Assembly (NCBI RefSeq): GCF_017591435.1
Contig: NC_059294.1
Coordinates: forward strand, 12,332,604-12,396,603
Length of the DNA: 64,000 nucleotides
Reading direction: 5' to 3'
Source: Portunus trituberculatus
Taxonomy: Eukaryota; Arthropoda; Malacostraca; Decapoda; Portunidae
Below, piece after piece: positions 37,501 through 64,000 of the stretch (the first letter of the stretch is position 1; the number at the start of each line of letters is the position of its first letter). The notes under the pieces were generated by a model, which saw only the letters and a list, made by a program, of their open reading frames with translations, had not been told where the DNA came from and ran no database searches. A program made the position numbers and the translations under genes.

Positions 37501-38177
37501 CACCAAGCAACAATTTCTTTCTGTATATTTTCCCTCATAACTTTGTCAATTTTCAAAATATGCATAAACTTGTATATATATTTCAAAAGAGGAAAGTTTG
37601 TTCTACAATATTTACTTCGATGCATTTTGTCATGGATGCCACTAGTTCTGAGGAATATGTCTTTGAAAATAAAATCAGCAATCAAAATTTAATATTTTAT
37701 TATTTTTTCCTATATATTTATTTATCTTTGTAAAATAACCTGCCATTGCTATAAAACAATCAATTCTGAACAATTTTTATTGAGTTGTGTTTCCTGATAA
37801 AACTATTATTTTACCAGATATATGACTTTTAAGAAAATTCCAAAATGGCCGCCGTTGACCCCCTTCCACCACATGGATTCATGGGGATTTTTAGTATGAT
37901 GTACCTGAGGACTAGTCAAGTCACTCAGAAGTGAGAAACAATCTATTGCAATTTGTTTTAGGTTGGGCACAATTTTATGCTAGATTTACTGGACTAAAAG
38001 ATGGCTTGAATGAGAAAACAATGGTACAACACTTCCTCTGACCATGATAGCCATGCAGGCAGTACTGCAGTGTGTGTTGGGAGATGGTGATGTCATGCTA
38101 ATGGTTGCAAACCAGCATAATGCTGTGATGGAAAAAGACCCTACCCCTGTATGACTGGCCATTGTTTTTCACCACAG

Positions 38178-40115
<1,938 letters not shown>

Positions 40116-40173
<58 letters not shown>
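40116..40173 (+). repeat. (AT)n microsatellite right of the 1.8-kb transposon
   Basis: About 28 units. With 38179-38331 it probably formed one array before insertion. Confidence 0.9.
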
Positions 40174-40176
<3 letters not shown>

Positions 40177-40398
40177 TGTGTATGAGAAAATTTTTTGGGC
40201 TATTTCCAACTCCTGTTATCTAGATTCAGTATGTAGAGCTGAAGATTCCCCAACTGAAAGCTGATTTCATCAATTTCTCTTGTCTGTCTTGAACTAATGA
40301 TTGTTTTATTTATTTTATGTATGAAAATAGAACATTGTACTGTAAGACGAGGAAAATCTCCATGAACACAATTGTTTGGTGGTGTGCTGTCTGCAACA

Positions 40399-52890
<12,492 letters not shown>

Positions 52891-52891
52891 A

Positions 52892-53141
52892 CAGGGATGC
52901 CCAACCTTTCCTGGCAGGACACACTTGATTGTTGGCAATTTTTGGGTTTTTAGGATATTACATGAAAAAAAAAACAAGCACAAGAACACTGAACTTGTTA
53001 GCATGTAAGTTTATTTTTTTTAAATTTACAGATAACATAATACTTAATAAAATTTGAAATATACTTAAGTGAATAAAAGAAAATCCCCCTTAATTGGTAA
53101 AGGCCTCTTGGAAAGGTCTGGCCACTGGTTGGACATCACTG
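52892..53141. mobile_element. hAT-like MITE downstream of UBE2K
   Basis: The ends read CAGGGATGCCCAACC and, inverted, CAGTGATGTCCAACC. Flanking 8-mers TTCCAACA and TTCTGACA agree at six of eight positions, consistent with a decayed 8-bp target duplication. The interior is AT-rich and non-coding. Confidence 0.7.
53010..53015 (-). terminator. candidate AATAAA for UBE2K inside a hAT-like MITE
   Basis: The nearest canonical AATAAA I noticed downstream of the UBE2K stop (about 375 nt away) lies within the small TIR element at 52892-53141. Use of this signal is an inference. Confidence 0.3.
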
Positions 53142-53388
53142 TTCTGACACCTGGCATTACCAAGATAGCTACTGAATCCATGTTGTATTAAATTCTGATC
53201 AATTTTGGCTGGAATTTTTAAAATGCAGCATCAAGCAAGATCAATACAGTGGTTCCCTATTTAGTATATAGGATGCCATGAAAGAAGATGATATGACAAA
53301 AAATGATTTTGTGATTTTATCAGTGCCGCTGTAATGGTATGCTTGTCCCCTACCCTAGTGTTTGGTGAAACACATCCATTCCCTTTAT

Positions 53389-55309
53389 CTAAGAAAAGAG
53401 TTGCTCAATGGCTCGGTCCATGTCCCAGTTACATGACGACAAAGCTACCAAAGCTTGGTGCTCACCAACACCCATGTCCATCAGGCGACGAACTTTCTTA
53501 GAAAATTCACTATTGCCCTTGGGAACTGGAAAGAAGAACAATAGGATAAGACATCCTAATTTAATGAGACCTGATTTAATTTTTCTGTATATGGTAGCTG
53601 AGGCAGAAATATTCAAAATATTGTAAGATAAGTGGATGCTAACTATTGTTAGCTTATTCTGAAAAGTTTGAAAAAAATAGCATTACCTCCAGCATGTACA
53701 TGTGACCAATATTGAGCAGTTTCTAAAAAGAGTGGATGGTTTTCTTTGAACTGTTTCGCAACAACTGCATCTTGGGGATCGTCTGGCTCAGCAGCAGCCA
53801 GCAAAGCTTGCAGAGATAGCAACACCGTCCGCAGGGTCATGGCCGCCGCCCTGAAATTTAATACACAGTAGTAAGGTTACTTATCCCTTCAGAAACATTT
53901 TAAATGGCCTCAACTCTTCTTTTTCAAGATCACCTAGAGTCAAGTTTCTGCTACCTAGAAGGAAATCACTTGGCTCAATTTCCTTTCATGCTGTAGTGAT
54001 TGCTCATCTATTAGAAAACAAGTAGAGCCTTATATGAAGTTATCATACTATTTTGTGAAATGGAAGATAATCAAAATTCTCTGATTTTAAGATAAAACCT
54101 ATAAATACATAAATTGTTCTCACTATTCCAATAATGACACTTACAGATAAAAAAAATCATTAATCTGGGGGCAATAAAAGTTAAAAAGAAAGCCTTAAAA
54201 CACACTTACCACTGATCTTTAAGGATGTCAAGACAAATGGCGCCTGTGACTGAAGAGATGTTTGGATGCCAGATTTTTGTGACAAATTTTACCTGATAAT
54301 GAGAGCATAAAAAAAATATTCTTTTCATTATTAAAATATATAGAGAACTTTTTACACAATAAAAATAGACAATCATGCCAAGATTTAGGAATTTACAAGG
54401 AAATACACCATCCTTAAATTCATATTCCAAAAGTGTTCAAAACAAACCAAACAGCAGTTTATGTGTAAATAGAAATGTTAGCCTGCTACACGTTCGTACC
54501 GGAACATTAGTCTGGCTCTTCAAACCTGACCTCCCTGAAAACTGGTTACTTTATAATTTTTGCTTCTTTAGTTATGATAAAACCAAAAGTTCTTAATTTT
54601 TCCAGTAAACATAGTGAAATACGTCTTTCTCCCATGCAACAAGTTACCTTTGGGGGGTTGAAGGGATACGTTTCAGGAACTTTAATTTCGAGTTGGAACG
54701 TGGCACCCTCATATGGTGTGTCCGGCGGCCCTGCTATCTCCCCTCTCAGCTCTCGATAGTCATCACCCACAAGCTCCACATTTATGGCACATTTTTGAGC
54801 CTGCAAATTGAAATAAAAGTTATGGCAAATACATGACATGTTTAATCCTGGCAGATGTAAAGATGCCAGACATGTCATGAGATTAGTTGGTTACCTAATA
54901 TTAATAATCTTAGTGGAGCCTTCTAGTTAGTTCTAGTCTTCAACTCTTCGAACTCCTTAGACGGAGCCAGAGGCAATGTTACTTGAGCAAACATATAACT
55001 GTATTTGTGAATGTTTTGAAAATCTTCTCAAGGTAGCATAAAAGTTCTTCCTCCTGCATTGAATATTGAGGAGGTGTATATGACAATAGACAAATACCAA
55101 ATATCATCAGAGTAATTAGAAATATATGTAAAGGTAGAAATAAAGGAAGCAGAGACAGTGGTGACAATTTGTGACAGGCATAAGCTTCATTGCATCTGGC
55201 ACACCACACACTGCCATAAGTTACAAAGGTAAACAAGAAAACTTACTTCATCACTCTTTATAACCTCTTTGAACTCCCTCTTGATCCTCTGTATCGCAAT
55301 GTTGGCCAT
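53389..55309 (-). CDS. UBE2K: UBE2K: ubiquitin-conjugating enzyme E2 K (E2-25K), 5 exons
   Basis: This class II E2 takes ubiquitin from E1 as a thioester and builds mainly K48-linked chains for proteasomal turnover; it acts in cytosol and nucleus. Minus-strand coding exons: 55247-55309, 54648-54800, 54210-54292, 53687-53850, 53389-53525. They total exactly 600 nt, 199 residues plus TAG, against 200 in the human protein. The start MANIAIQRIKREFKEV is the family N-terminus. The UBC fold covers about residues 1-150, with the HPN motif at 81-83 and catalytic Cys92 in GAICLDIL. A UBA domain fills about residues 158-199 (MDMGVGEHQALVAL, then CNWDMDRAIEQL). All introns are GT-AG and short (160-450 bp). 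The gene is compact and intact, with no sign of decay. Confidence 0.97.
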
Positions 55310-56313
55310 GTCTGAGGTGCTACTGTGCCCCGTCCACAGTGTTGTGGTCCACCCAGCTGACTGGCCTCCTCCCCCCCTCCCTCCCATCTACATTTTTACA
55401 CAGTCATACATATCAACTTTCCTGCCATTTACATTTTTACATTTGTATTATATTTATTTGTGTATATTGAAATATGTTATACTGACATCTGAAAAAGTGT
55501 CATATAAGTCGAACAATACATGATAGATCATACACACGTAGCCTCCTGCTCACAGTTGTTATAAATAGCCACTTGTTCATCTTTATTATACATTTCTAAT
55601 AAGAGAATGTCCTTTTCTTGATGGTTATAACTCACTTATGTTAGAAATGGTGAAAATTAAGTTAAAGAAAAACTAAATTTTTAAAAGGTATCCTGAATAT
55701 AAGACGAACTTTTGTCTTTTGCCCACTGCCTACATTTTAATCCATTTAATGTCAGCATGCAGCACGACTCTTTTTATCTATATTCAACATTGCATACTTG
55801 AATTATGGAAAAGGAAACATGCTTGGCTGAGTCAGAGGCTTTATGCATTAACTTGATAAAAATTTTCCTATTCTTAAAAAGAACATGTATGTAGGCTATA
55901 CTGAGAGAGAGAGAGAGAGAGAAGGGTGGGGAGGGATGATGGCGATTGTCCCTTTACTCCAAGAAGAAAAAGATGATAGTGACGTACGGTACGTGATGGG
56001 AAATGACGAAGAATGTATAAATGTTCTCACAGAAACATTACTTTGGAGTAATGAAGGTATATGATGTACAGATTGAGTACCCGGCAGTGACTGTTGAAAA
56101 GAGATATAAAAGTGACGGTAAGGATGAGGATATGAGTAAATGTAATAATGACAATGCGGTGACTCATCGTCTTGCTCGGGAAGCCTTCCTGTGGACACGA
56201 AATAAATATTATGATACCGATGTCATATGGTAGTTATCGTTTTTTTTTTTATTTTTTTATTAAGACCACAAGTCCTTTTCATAATTCAATGTCATCTTAT
56301 TTTCCATGAATCT

Positions 56314-56319
<6 letters not shown>

Positions 56320-56353
<34 letters not shown>
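56320..56353 (+). repeat. (GA)n microsatellite
   Basis: Short perfect array; a smaller one lies at 55903-55922. Confidence 0.95.
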
Positions 56354-56355
<2 letters not shown>

Positions 56356-59300
56356 GGGGGGAAGGAGTGATTGAGGGGGTAGGGGAAGATGTTTGTCAGG
56401 TAATCAGGTTTTGTGTAAGTAGCTTCAATCTATAACGTAGTGATACAATAAATCAAATAGATCCTGATGTGGTATGGCTAAAAATACAGTAGCGTACGTG
56501 CGACTGTGTCAGGAAGTGAACTCAGTGAAATGCAGACGCTGTAACTTGTGTGGCTTGATTCTCGAGTGTTAAGGAAACTGGGAGAGGGTGGTGTTGGTTG
56601 TGCCATGCAACCTAACAGGACTTGTCATTATGGTTTCTCTACATGCAGTGGGAACAAGATAGGCGTCATTAGTATTATGAGATAAGGGCTGAAAAAACAC
56701 ACACACACACACACACAGTAATGAGCGATTTCTCGTGAATTTATTAGTGATTATAATGTATTTCAGTGGTTTGTAAGATATCAAGAAGAAGGTAACATGT
56801 CTGCACTGTCAACGATAAGCCAATCTCAAGTCGATCAATTGAGGAATAGGTACATATGATAACGAACAATGGGTCTTGTTTGGTGAGCGGGTTCAGTGTC
56901 TTGGGCACATACGAACAATGTCAGATATTTGGACCAGTGGGTCATCGCCTCGGGTACAAAACGAATAACGCCAGTAGTTGTAATTCTAAGTCAGTGGGGT
57001 CAGTGCTTAGTGTGAGCGGGGGAATGATGATGACCTAAGGCGTGATGTATCAGTAAGCTAACAAAGCATGGTTAAGTAATTGTTGATTGTTATCTTTAAG
57101 CCTTCAATTCATGTTTGGTGTTTAGTTATTATTTCCTTTCCTACTATTCCACATTTCCTCCTGTTTCCCCTCCTCATCATCATCATCCTCATCATCATCC
57201 TCATCATCTTATCTTTCTTTCACTGTCATCTTTGTTAGTAGTGGTCAGTCAATGTAACTTTACTAAGATCATGCTTATATTTTTTTCTTGATAATTTTTT
57301 TTCTTTTTATATATATTAAGGAAACTACATATGTATGGTAACAATGGAATGAGTGGTGTGTCGTTTCATAATCTATTTGAAACTTTTTTTTCAAACCACT
57401 TTACTTATCTGTATTTGTATATTTTGGTAGGCAACAGAGATGATTAGAAGTGATCTCATATCAGCGTTTCTTCTGTTGACGTAAGAATCTCACTATTTTA
57501 CCACTGGAACCATAAAATCACGTATGAATATCCGTGTCACATATCTAAACCCGTAATCTGAAACGGTTTACTTTCTCACTACGACTACTTTTCGAGTCCA
57601 CAAATATGACTATAGCTGACTTCTCAAAACTGTTTTTCCTGTTCGTAATATAGAAATCGTGTTAATCTGTCACTAGAAATCCGAAGAAAATCATTTGAAA
57701 ACCTTCAGCTAGTCTTTTCAGTTTCAGTGGAGGTACGGTGCACAAGTGTTTCAAAATATGGTTCATTGGTTCATTTTCTCAAGTCGTCTTCTTCCATTTC
57801 CTCCACGCACGGCCTTATTCACGTCTGGCAGTGAGAGAGATCGGGATGTCGAGGTGTGTTTTTGTGCCGGAATGCTGCAGGAGGGGCTGAAGGAGTGAAG
57901 GTAAGAGTCTCATAATGGGAGGAATGTGTAACTCTTTAGATTGTGAGTATAGGTTGGATACGTGGGCCGTGATTAGATTAGGTGAGCTGATATAGCTGAC
58001 CAGGTTGCGGTTGTTAACTAAATGTGATGGGTTGAGCAGGTGTAATTAAGTTGGACAGATGATGGTTCCGCTAGCCAGGTGACGTTGTTAGGCTTGGCAG
58101 GTGAAAGGTTATGGGGACCAGGGGCCAGATGGAGTTATTTTTCCGCCCAGGTGTAAGACATTGCCGGTTGGCTGGTGATTCAAGCTGTAGAAGTGATTAA
58201 ATGTAATGAAGCTTCTCTGATAAGACTGACTATTGATAAGATATTTGCGTGTCCAAGTGAAAAAAAAAATTGGAATTGATTCGTATATTCAAGCTTAAGG
58301 TAAGAATTTAAGTGACGCTAAAATTATATATACGTAACTAATCAGGGGTGGATCCAGGATTTTGTTGGAGGATCCAAGGGCTCGTTATGGTCCTGATAAA
58401 ATGTGATGAGGGATAGCGAGCATAGCGAATACTTTCAGCTGGAGGTTCTGAGGAGCTTACTGTAATCGGCCCGAGAACAGGATGGTGTTAAAGGTAGAAT
58501 AGAAATGATAAAGATGTGTAGCGAGGAAGTATTTTTTCGGCATTCAATATGGCCTCAAGACGCGTAGTATACGAGAAGCACTGTTCATTAATGCCACATC
58601 TGCCTTAAATGAGTGAGTGATCGTTGTGAATTATATTTTAACGTCTTGTGTTTTTAGAGCTTAGTGATCTTTTAATTACGAGCAGATGAGTCGGATGACT
58701 GACTTGACTGCTGGTTTGACGCGTGAGGCAGCTGTAACTACAAGGAGAAGTCTCCCTACCTCTGGGCGTCCCGAATGTGTCATTGCTTAAACAGGTATGT
58801 ATGGTAGTTGTTGCATTGCAGGTACAGACCAGATGAAGTAAACATTTATTAGAAATGATTAGGTAAGGAACAAGCTATTATTCGTGATAGTAAAATGGTT
58901 GTAATTTATATTGTCAGTATGTGGCGGTGCCTAGCCTAACTTGACCTAACCTTGTGTCAACATGCAAGCGAATTAAGCGTCCCTTCATTCACTGTAGCTG
59001 TGGTTGCCTCGATCTAGTCCGCCGACCGCCAGCGCCGTGCAGGTACTGTACAAACGAGTTAAGTTATTAATTTTGCGGTTTTGATTATTTTTTATGGGTG
59101 TAGATCTGAATAAAGGTTTTATTATTATACATGTCTTTAGTATAATACTATATGTTGTCTTTAGTATAATACTTTCATTATGAGCAGATTGGATGAACGG
59201 TAGACTCATGGTGCCAGATCTGCTTCACTCGCGACTCCAGAAGTCGCGGCCGTGAAGCTACGGTGGCTAAATATAGCAGAGTTCTGGAAGCCGCACACTA

Positions 59301-60059
59301 CGTGGTACATGTCTGCAAGCGCCAAACCACAAGGCTGACACCGGCGTCCCTACACTTCCGCACTACTAACTTTGTAGAGCCACATCTATCTCAAGGAATA
59401 TACAAGAATCCTAGGTTTCACCCGAACCAACTCCTCGGCCACAGCAGCGCTCCAGCCGGACCTGTACCCGCCCAAACGTCTGAGAAGCCCCGGTATCCTG
59501 CTCCTTCTCTTCTGTGTCCATGTGATAGTCCATCTTCAGGTCGTCCAGACCACGGAGATGTGCGGTCTGGCACAGGTAGGGGCTGGGCCGTTTTAACTTC
59601 ATTGGAGGCATAGGTTTTGAGAAATTGCTCGGTCTTGGTGTTAAATGTAATAAATATAACGTGGGTGATAGAAGCAAAACTCGTAAGGTTCGTAATCTGA
59701 ATATAATGAGGAATACCGGTACCGTGATTTTTTTAAGAGGTTTGGATATAACGACAAATGAGTTCCATAGTGGTGGGTAAATGGAATGCACTAAACATTT
59801 AACATCGTGCTACCACACCACACCACACCTAGTAGCCTACATTTGAGGACAAGGCTGTTCATGATTGAAGTGTTTATGATGAAATTATTTGTTACAGGTC
59901 CTGCCACTAATGAAGGGAGAACCAAACTAGCGTGTCTTAACAAAACCCAACCTGCGGCAGGAAATTGGCTCTTCTTTAGAAGACGCCAACTGTCTCGCTG
60001 CACCTTCGAGTGGCTTGGACGGAGGAATTGCCTCGCACCAGCGGTACCATGACAACGTG

Positions 60060-60290
60060 TTGCCATCCAGGGAGGGAGGACACCCTACCTCGCTGCACTT
60101 TCCACGGAGGAATCGGACCCTGGCTCGCACCAACACTGCCCCTGAGAACACGTGGTGACATCCAAGGATTCTATATTTTATCATCCTTGGTGACATCCAG
60201 GGAGGGCGGACACACTGCCTCGCAGCAGCTTTGTCTTGGTAACTCGTGGTACCATCCAGAAAGGGAGGACAGGCTGCCTCGCTTCATCTA
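60060..60290 (+). repeat. Diverged tandem repeat around CATCCAGGGAGGG
   Basis: CATCCAGGGAGGGAGGACA, CATCCAGGGAGGGCGGACA and CATCCAGAAAGGGAGGACA recur, each followed by a CTGCCTCGC-like block, at roughly 60-120 bp spacing. No coding sense was found. Confidence 0.7.
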
Positions 60291-60714
60291 GCCTAGCCTA
60301 ACCTAACCAATACATGTTGCCAATCACTCCTGTAATGTTTTTCATTCCTTCTGTCTAATGTAATGTACCCACAAGTGTATAATATTCCTTCACGAGTAAT
60401 ATTATTCTGTTCTGTGATGTACCAATGTAACTGGTTAGTACATATAATAAATCATGATAAAAGGAAACTGGTATTTATGCTTTTTTTAATAATTCCTTTC
60501 CTTTATAGGGTTTCTTATAAAACCCACCTAACCTAATCTGGAGCTCAACCTAACCTTAGTAGCTAAAATTACACTTAATACCCCTAAAAAAGCTGAAAAA
60601 GTAGCAGAACTGCCTAAAAAGCAGCAGAAAATGGCTGCTGATTCTGGGAAAACTGCCACTGCTATAAAAATTTAGCAATAAGTGGCAAAAAAAATTATGA
60701 AAAATCAAAATTCA

Positions 60715-60748
<34 letters not shown>

Positions 60749-60799
60749 TATATATATATATATATATATAAATAAAAAAAAAAAAATAGCAAAAACTGA

Positions 60800-60996
60800 G
60801 GAACCTGCAAAAATGACAAAAAAAATAGAAAAATGATCAACTGCTCAAAATGACAAAAAATGCTGAAAAATATGATCAACTGCTCAAAAATGGCAAAAAA
60901 TGCTGAAAAATACTGGCCCAACTGCTCAAAAATGGCAAAAAATGCTGAAAAATACTGGCCCAACTGCTCAAAAATGGCATAAAATGCTGCTCAAAA
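60800..60996 (+). repeat. ~42-bp minisatellite
   Basis: About four units of CTGCTCAAAAATGGCAAAAA followed by ATGCTGAAAAATACTGGCCC, with diverged edge copies; (AT)n at 60717-60770 precedes it. Confidence 0.85.
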
Positions 60997-61096
60997 ACTG
61001 TGCTAAGTCATAAATACTCCGAAGAGTCTCCGGAGAAATAGCAGATGTATATTTGGGTTACAAATACAATGAAGAGTCTCCCTTTCTTTTATTCAA

Positions 61097-61310
61097 TCAA
61101 CACATTTGTGTAAAATCTGAAAACTCTACAAAAATTTTCAACTTAGAAATTTTTACAAAATTTACAATGGAACAGCAGAATTTTTATATCTACTTTACAA
61201 CAAAGTCTGAAAACTCTACAAAAATTTTCAACTTAGAAAAAAAAAATTACAGTGGAATAGCAGAATTTCGAAAAAAAAAATTAGTGGAATAGCAGAATTT
61301 CTATAATCTA
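61097..61310 (+). repeat. Two ~108-bp tandem copies
   Basis: TCTGAAAACTCTACAAAAAT followed by TTTCAACTTAGAAA starts at about 61097 and 61205; each copy ends in GGAA(C/T)AGCAGAATTT. Confidence 0.8.
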
Positions 61311-62520
61311 CTTAGCACAATTTTTCAATTTTTGGTCATTTTTACATAGAACAATATTTACATTTTCAACTTAGAACAATTTTTTCAAGTATTACATTAT
61401 TCTAGGAATATTTTCAATTTACAAAATTAATTCAAAAGATATTGAGAAACAAAAATGAGGAAAGTTACAAGAGGGACCATGAGGCCAGTAAATACATAGC
61501 AGCACTCCCTGTATGGGTCTACCCCATTCCACCTATCATTGCCATCCATACATTTGTTTAATATAACATAAAATAATGAATATAAGAACATGAGAGTAGC
61601 ATTTTGATACATTGCAAAAGTCTAGGAGGATCTATCAATTCTGTAAAACTATTTTCTAAGTATTTCACAATAGCATTGCTCTCAAACAGCAAGTTGTCCC
61701 CTGCAACACTATATTGTCACCATAAATATAAAATAACACACTATCATTTTGGGGGTGCATTCTACACTGTTAGCCTCAGGTCTCACTGAATGCCTGACTG
61801 TCACTCCATTGTTGGTCTTCAGGCTTATAATTTGTCAACTTTATATATCTATAGAAAGAAATAGCTCCTTGACATAATTTTCTACATTTTGAGATCATAT
61901 TACTTCCTTGGGGATAGTTAAAAAGAAACATGGGAAAAAAAAGAAAAAAAAACAGATGATGATTATGCCTGACACATGACCCATGCAGGCATGCAGGACA
62001 AGGTTTGTTTGAGTTTTGGGAAAACTGATCATAACCCTTTTGGCAGTTATCAATAATGGGAAATGGCTGCATCAAAGAAGGACATTATTTCGTCATAATT
62101 ACAGATATTTATCATTAATTAATAAGAAAAACTGTTAGGGATCATGCTATGGAATATACAGCCAAGTTCCTACCATGTCGACAAGAGTTTTAAGACAGCA
62201 GTTGGCGGCGCTACAACAGGGTGAACCCTGTCTTGGCACTTATGACAAGTCACAAGATTAGAACCTGTTAGAGATGGACTGTGTTTAAAATACACCATTT
62301 TGTCTTGCTATGATCACATCATTAGCTATGACAGTTTGTAGAATATAGCCTTTGAAATCTTTCACAAAACAGTAACAGAAAAGCTCTAGAAACTTGAGAA
62401 ACTTACTATTTAATCAGTCTAAATATTCTCACTCATAAATGTATAAACCTAATTACACATTTTTTTTCCTAAATGAAAGACAATGACATCAAGGAATGAT
62501 TGGCACACTTGCCTACAAAG

Positions 62521-62523
<3 letters not shown>

Positions 62524-62595
<72 letters not shown>
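62524..62595 (+). repeat. (CA)n microsatellite before the CR1-like element
   Basis: A perfect array of about 36 units directly abuts the first recognisable base of the retrotransposon. Confidence 0.95.
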
Positions 62596-62597
<2 letters not shown>

Positions 62598-64000
62598 ACT
62601 AAGGAATTGGTTAATGTTATGAAGAACAAGGAAACATTGATAAGAGAAATAGCAGAAAAGAAGAGTGTGATAATATTTGGGATGAAAGAACAAAATATAA
62701 CATATAAGCCTATGAAAATTAAAGAAGAATTGAAAACGGTAAGAGATCTGTTAAAAAATCTAAATGATAATGAAAAAAAAAGACCTACAAGAAGAAGTGG
62801 AAGAGATCCATAGATTGGGTCCTTATAAGGAGGGCGTAAAGAGACTGATTAAAGTAGTACTAAAGTTACAACATACTGCAGAGGACATTTTATATAGAAC
62901 ATCAAAATTAAGAGAGGTAAAAGGTTGTGAAGAGGTGTACATAAGAAAAAATAGAAATGAGGAAGAGAGGAGAAGATATAATGAATTGTTGGAAGAGGTG
63001 AGAAGGAAAAATGATGAAAGGTCTGAAGAGGAAAAGCAAGGTTTTTTTTGGAGAGTTATAGGAGAGAGAGTCAGAAAATGGTATGTGGAAAGAAGGAATG
63101 CAGAGGAACCCCTAGAGGGAGCAGTAGGTGGACCGTAATGTATACTAATATAGATGGGATACTGTCAAGTAGATTAGAATTGCAAGACTATGTGATGGTG
63201 GAGAAGCCTGATATAGTGTGTTTGACTGAGACAAAATTAAATGAAAAAGTAAAGGTAAATTTGGATAATAAATATAATATATGGAGAAAGGACAGAGAGG
63301 GTAAAGGTGGAGGAGGAGTTATGATTATGACGAAGAAGGAGATAAATGTGGATAAGGTTTGGTATGGGAAGAACAATGCAGAAGTGATAAGCATAAGGTT
63401 AAAAGATGATGGAAAAGAATTAATAATCATGGTGACCTATGTACCTCCTAAAACAAATTCTTGGACATTAAGGAATACGACAATATGATCAAGGATACTT
63501 TACAGAGTTTGGAAAGTGTATTATCTGGAAAAAGAAAGGTGATACTAGTAGGAGATTTTAATTGTAAGGAGGTGGATTGGGAAAATCTAGTAAGTGGTGT
63601 TGGAGAGGAAGCATGGGAGAGATTTCTTAATCTAATGATGGAAAATATGATGGAACAGAGGGTGAAGGAAAATACTAGATATAGAGGAGATGATGAACCG
63701 GCTAGACTGGATTTGGTGTTAACAAGAGAAGTGTACCTATGTGGAGATATACAATATAAATGTCCTTTGGGAAGAGTGATCATGTGGTTATGGAAATGCA
63801 GATAGCAACAACACAGCGAAGGAGAGATGAGACATACAGGAGTGGTAGATTGAATTATAGAAAGATGGACACAGAAAATTTGAAAAATTATTTCAGAACA
63901 TTAGATTGGGAGGAGATGTTACAAATCAGAGAAGTGCAAAAAAATATGAGATTTTTATGAAATATTATAAAGAAGGAGTTATGAAATTTGTACCAAAGTA
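62595..64000 (+). mobile_element. CR1-like non-LTR retrotransposon, 5' part with ORF1-like and endonuclease regions, cut by window end
   Basis: An ORF1-like stretch (62596-63138) contains SVIIFGMKEQNITYK, then a charged helical segment (RNEEERRRYNELLEEVRRKN, EEEKQGFFWRVIG). The AP endonuclease follows: YTNIDGILSSRLELQDYV, IVCLTETKLNEK, GGGGVMIM, VTYVPPKTNSW, VILVGDFNCKEVDWEN, DEPARLDLVLTREV and GKSDHVVMEM near 63770. Frames break at an A9 run (about 62775), near 63460 and near 63767, each fixable by a 1-2 nt indel, so the copy is dead. The reverse transcriptase would lie beyond the window. Confidence 0.88.

Larger units (their letters stand above)
55310..62520. other. 7-kb gene-poor stretch upstream of UBE2K
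   Basis: UBE2K 5' UTR and promoter presumably lie just above 55309. Beyond that I see GA repeats, minisatellites and AACCTAACC-type short motifs (58.9, 60.3, 60.5 kb) but no supported exon. A frame at 59263-59613 is open by chance composition. Confidence 0.5.

Noticed and set aside
59263..59613. A 116-residue protein
   Set aside because: No domain, no splice context and no composition typical of a coding exon; it overlaps an equally long antisense frame.
59411..59791. Antisense 126-residue frame
   Set aside because: Chance open frame without motifs in a gene-poor stretch.
60296..60312. Arthropod telomere repeat (CCTAA)n
   Set aside because: Only two or three degenerate units are present here and at 58.9 and 60.5 kb, far too few for a telomeric tract.
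60800..61310. CRISPR-like array
   Set aside because: Units are contiguous tandem repeats without unique spacers, in a eukaryotic genome.

Overview
The window is nuclear DNA from an arthropod, most probably a decapod crustacean and perhaps a crab. The evidence is interrupted, spliced coding sequence, very abundant long microsatellites ((CT)n, (CA)n, (AT)n, (ATT)n, (AGT)n), tRNA-derived SINEs with a CA-rich tail, TTAA-bounded MITEs and CR1/Jockey-like retrotransposons. The lineage call rests on my memory of decapod repeats, not on a search. There are no prokaryotic genes, operons or CRISPR arrays.

Three host genes can be assembled exon by exon. (1) OSGEPL1, minus strand, 25,829-32,023: mitochondrial tRNA N6-threonylcarbamoyladenosine synthase, 9 exons, 454 codons in frame. 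(2) An SLC22-type organic ion transporter, plus strand, 40,399-49,718: 9 exons, about 542 residues. Exon 2 is out of frame by exactly two bases at a (TC)6 run. (3) UBE2K, minus strand, 53,389-55,309: ubiquitin-conjugating enzyme E2 with a C-terminal UBA domain, 5 exons, 199 residues. OSGEPL1 and the transporter each have one GC-AG intron. The three genes are unrelated in function and are simply neighbours.

Layout: 1-2.7 kb is microsatellite-rich, with a TTAA MITE split by a SINE. From 2.75 to 6.74 kb a decayed non-LTR retrotransposon lies between two copies of one SINE. From 6.8 to 25.7 kb no gene was recognised; the stretch holds microsatellites, one SINE, one MITE and a GC-richer patch near 22 kb. 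The 25.8-32.0 kb stretch is OSGEPL1; its first intron holds a PIF/Harbinger relic with a second, Mutator-like transposon nested inside it. From 32.2 to 40.3 kb is a transposon cluster: a CR1 3' end, a 3.4-kb fold-back element invaded by a Tc1-derived fold-back, and a 1.8-kb TIR transposon with a nearly intact transposase-like frame. The 40.4-49.7 kb stretch is the SLC22 gene; two of its introns carry piggyBac-like elements full of a GTCTATATATAG motif. A small hAT-like MITE lies at 52.9-53.1 kb, then UBE2K. The 55.4-62.5 kb stretch is gene-poor with minisatellites. A broken CR1-like retrotransposon begins at 62.6 kb and runs off the window.

The most novel material is the 34.7-40.1 kb cluster. 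It contains two transposon-associated proteins that I cannot assign to a named superfamily.
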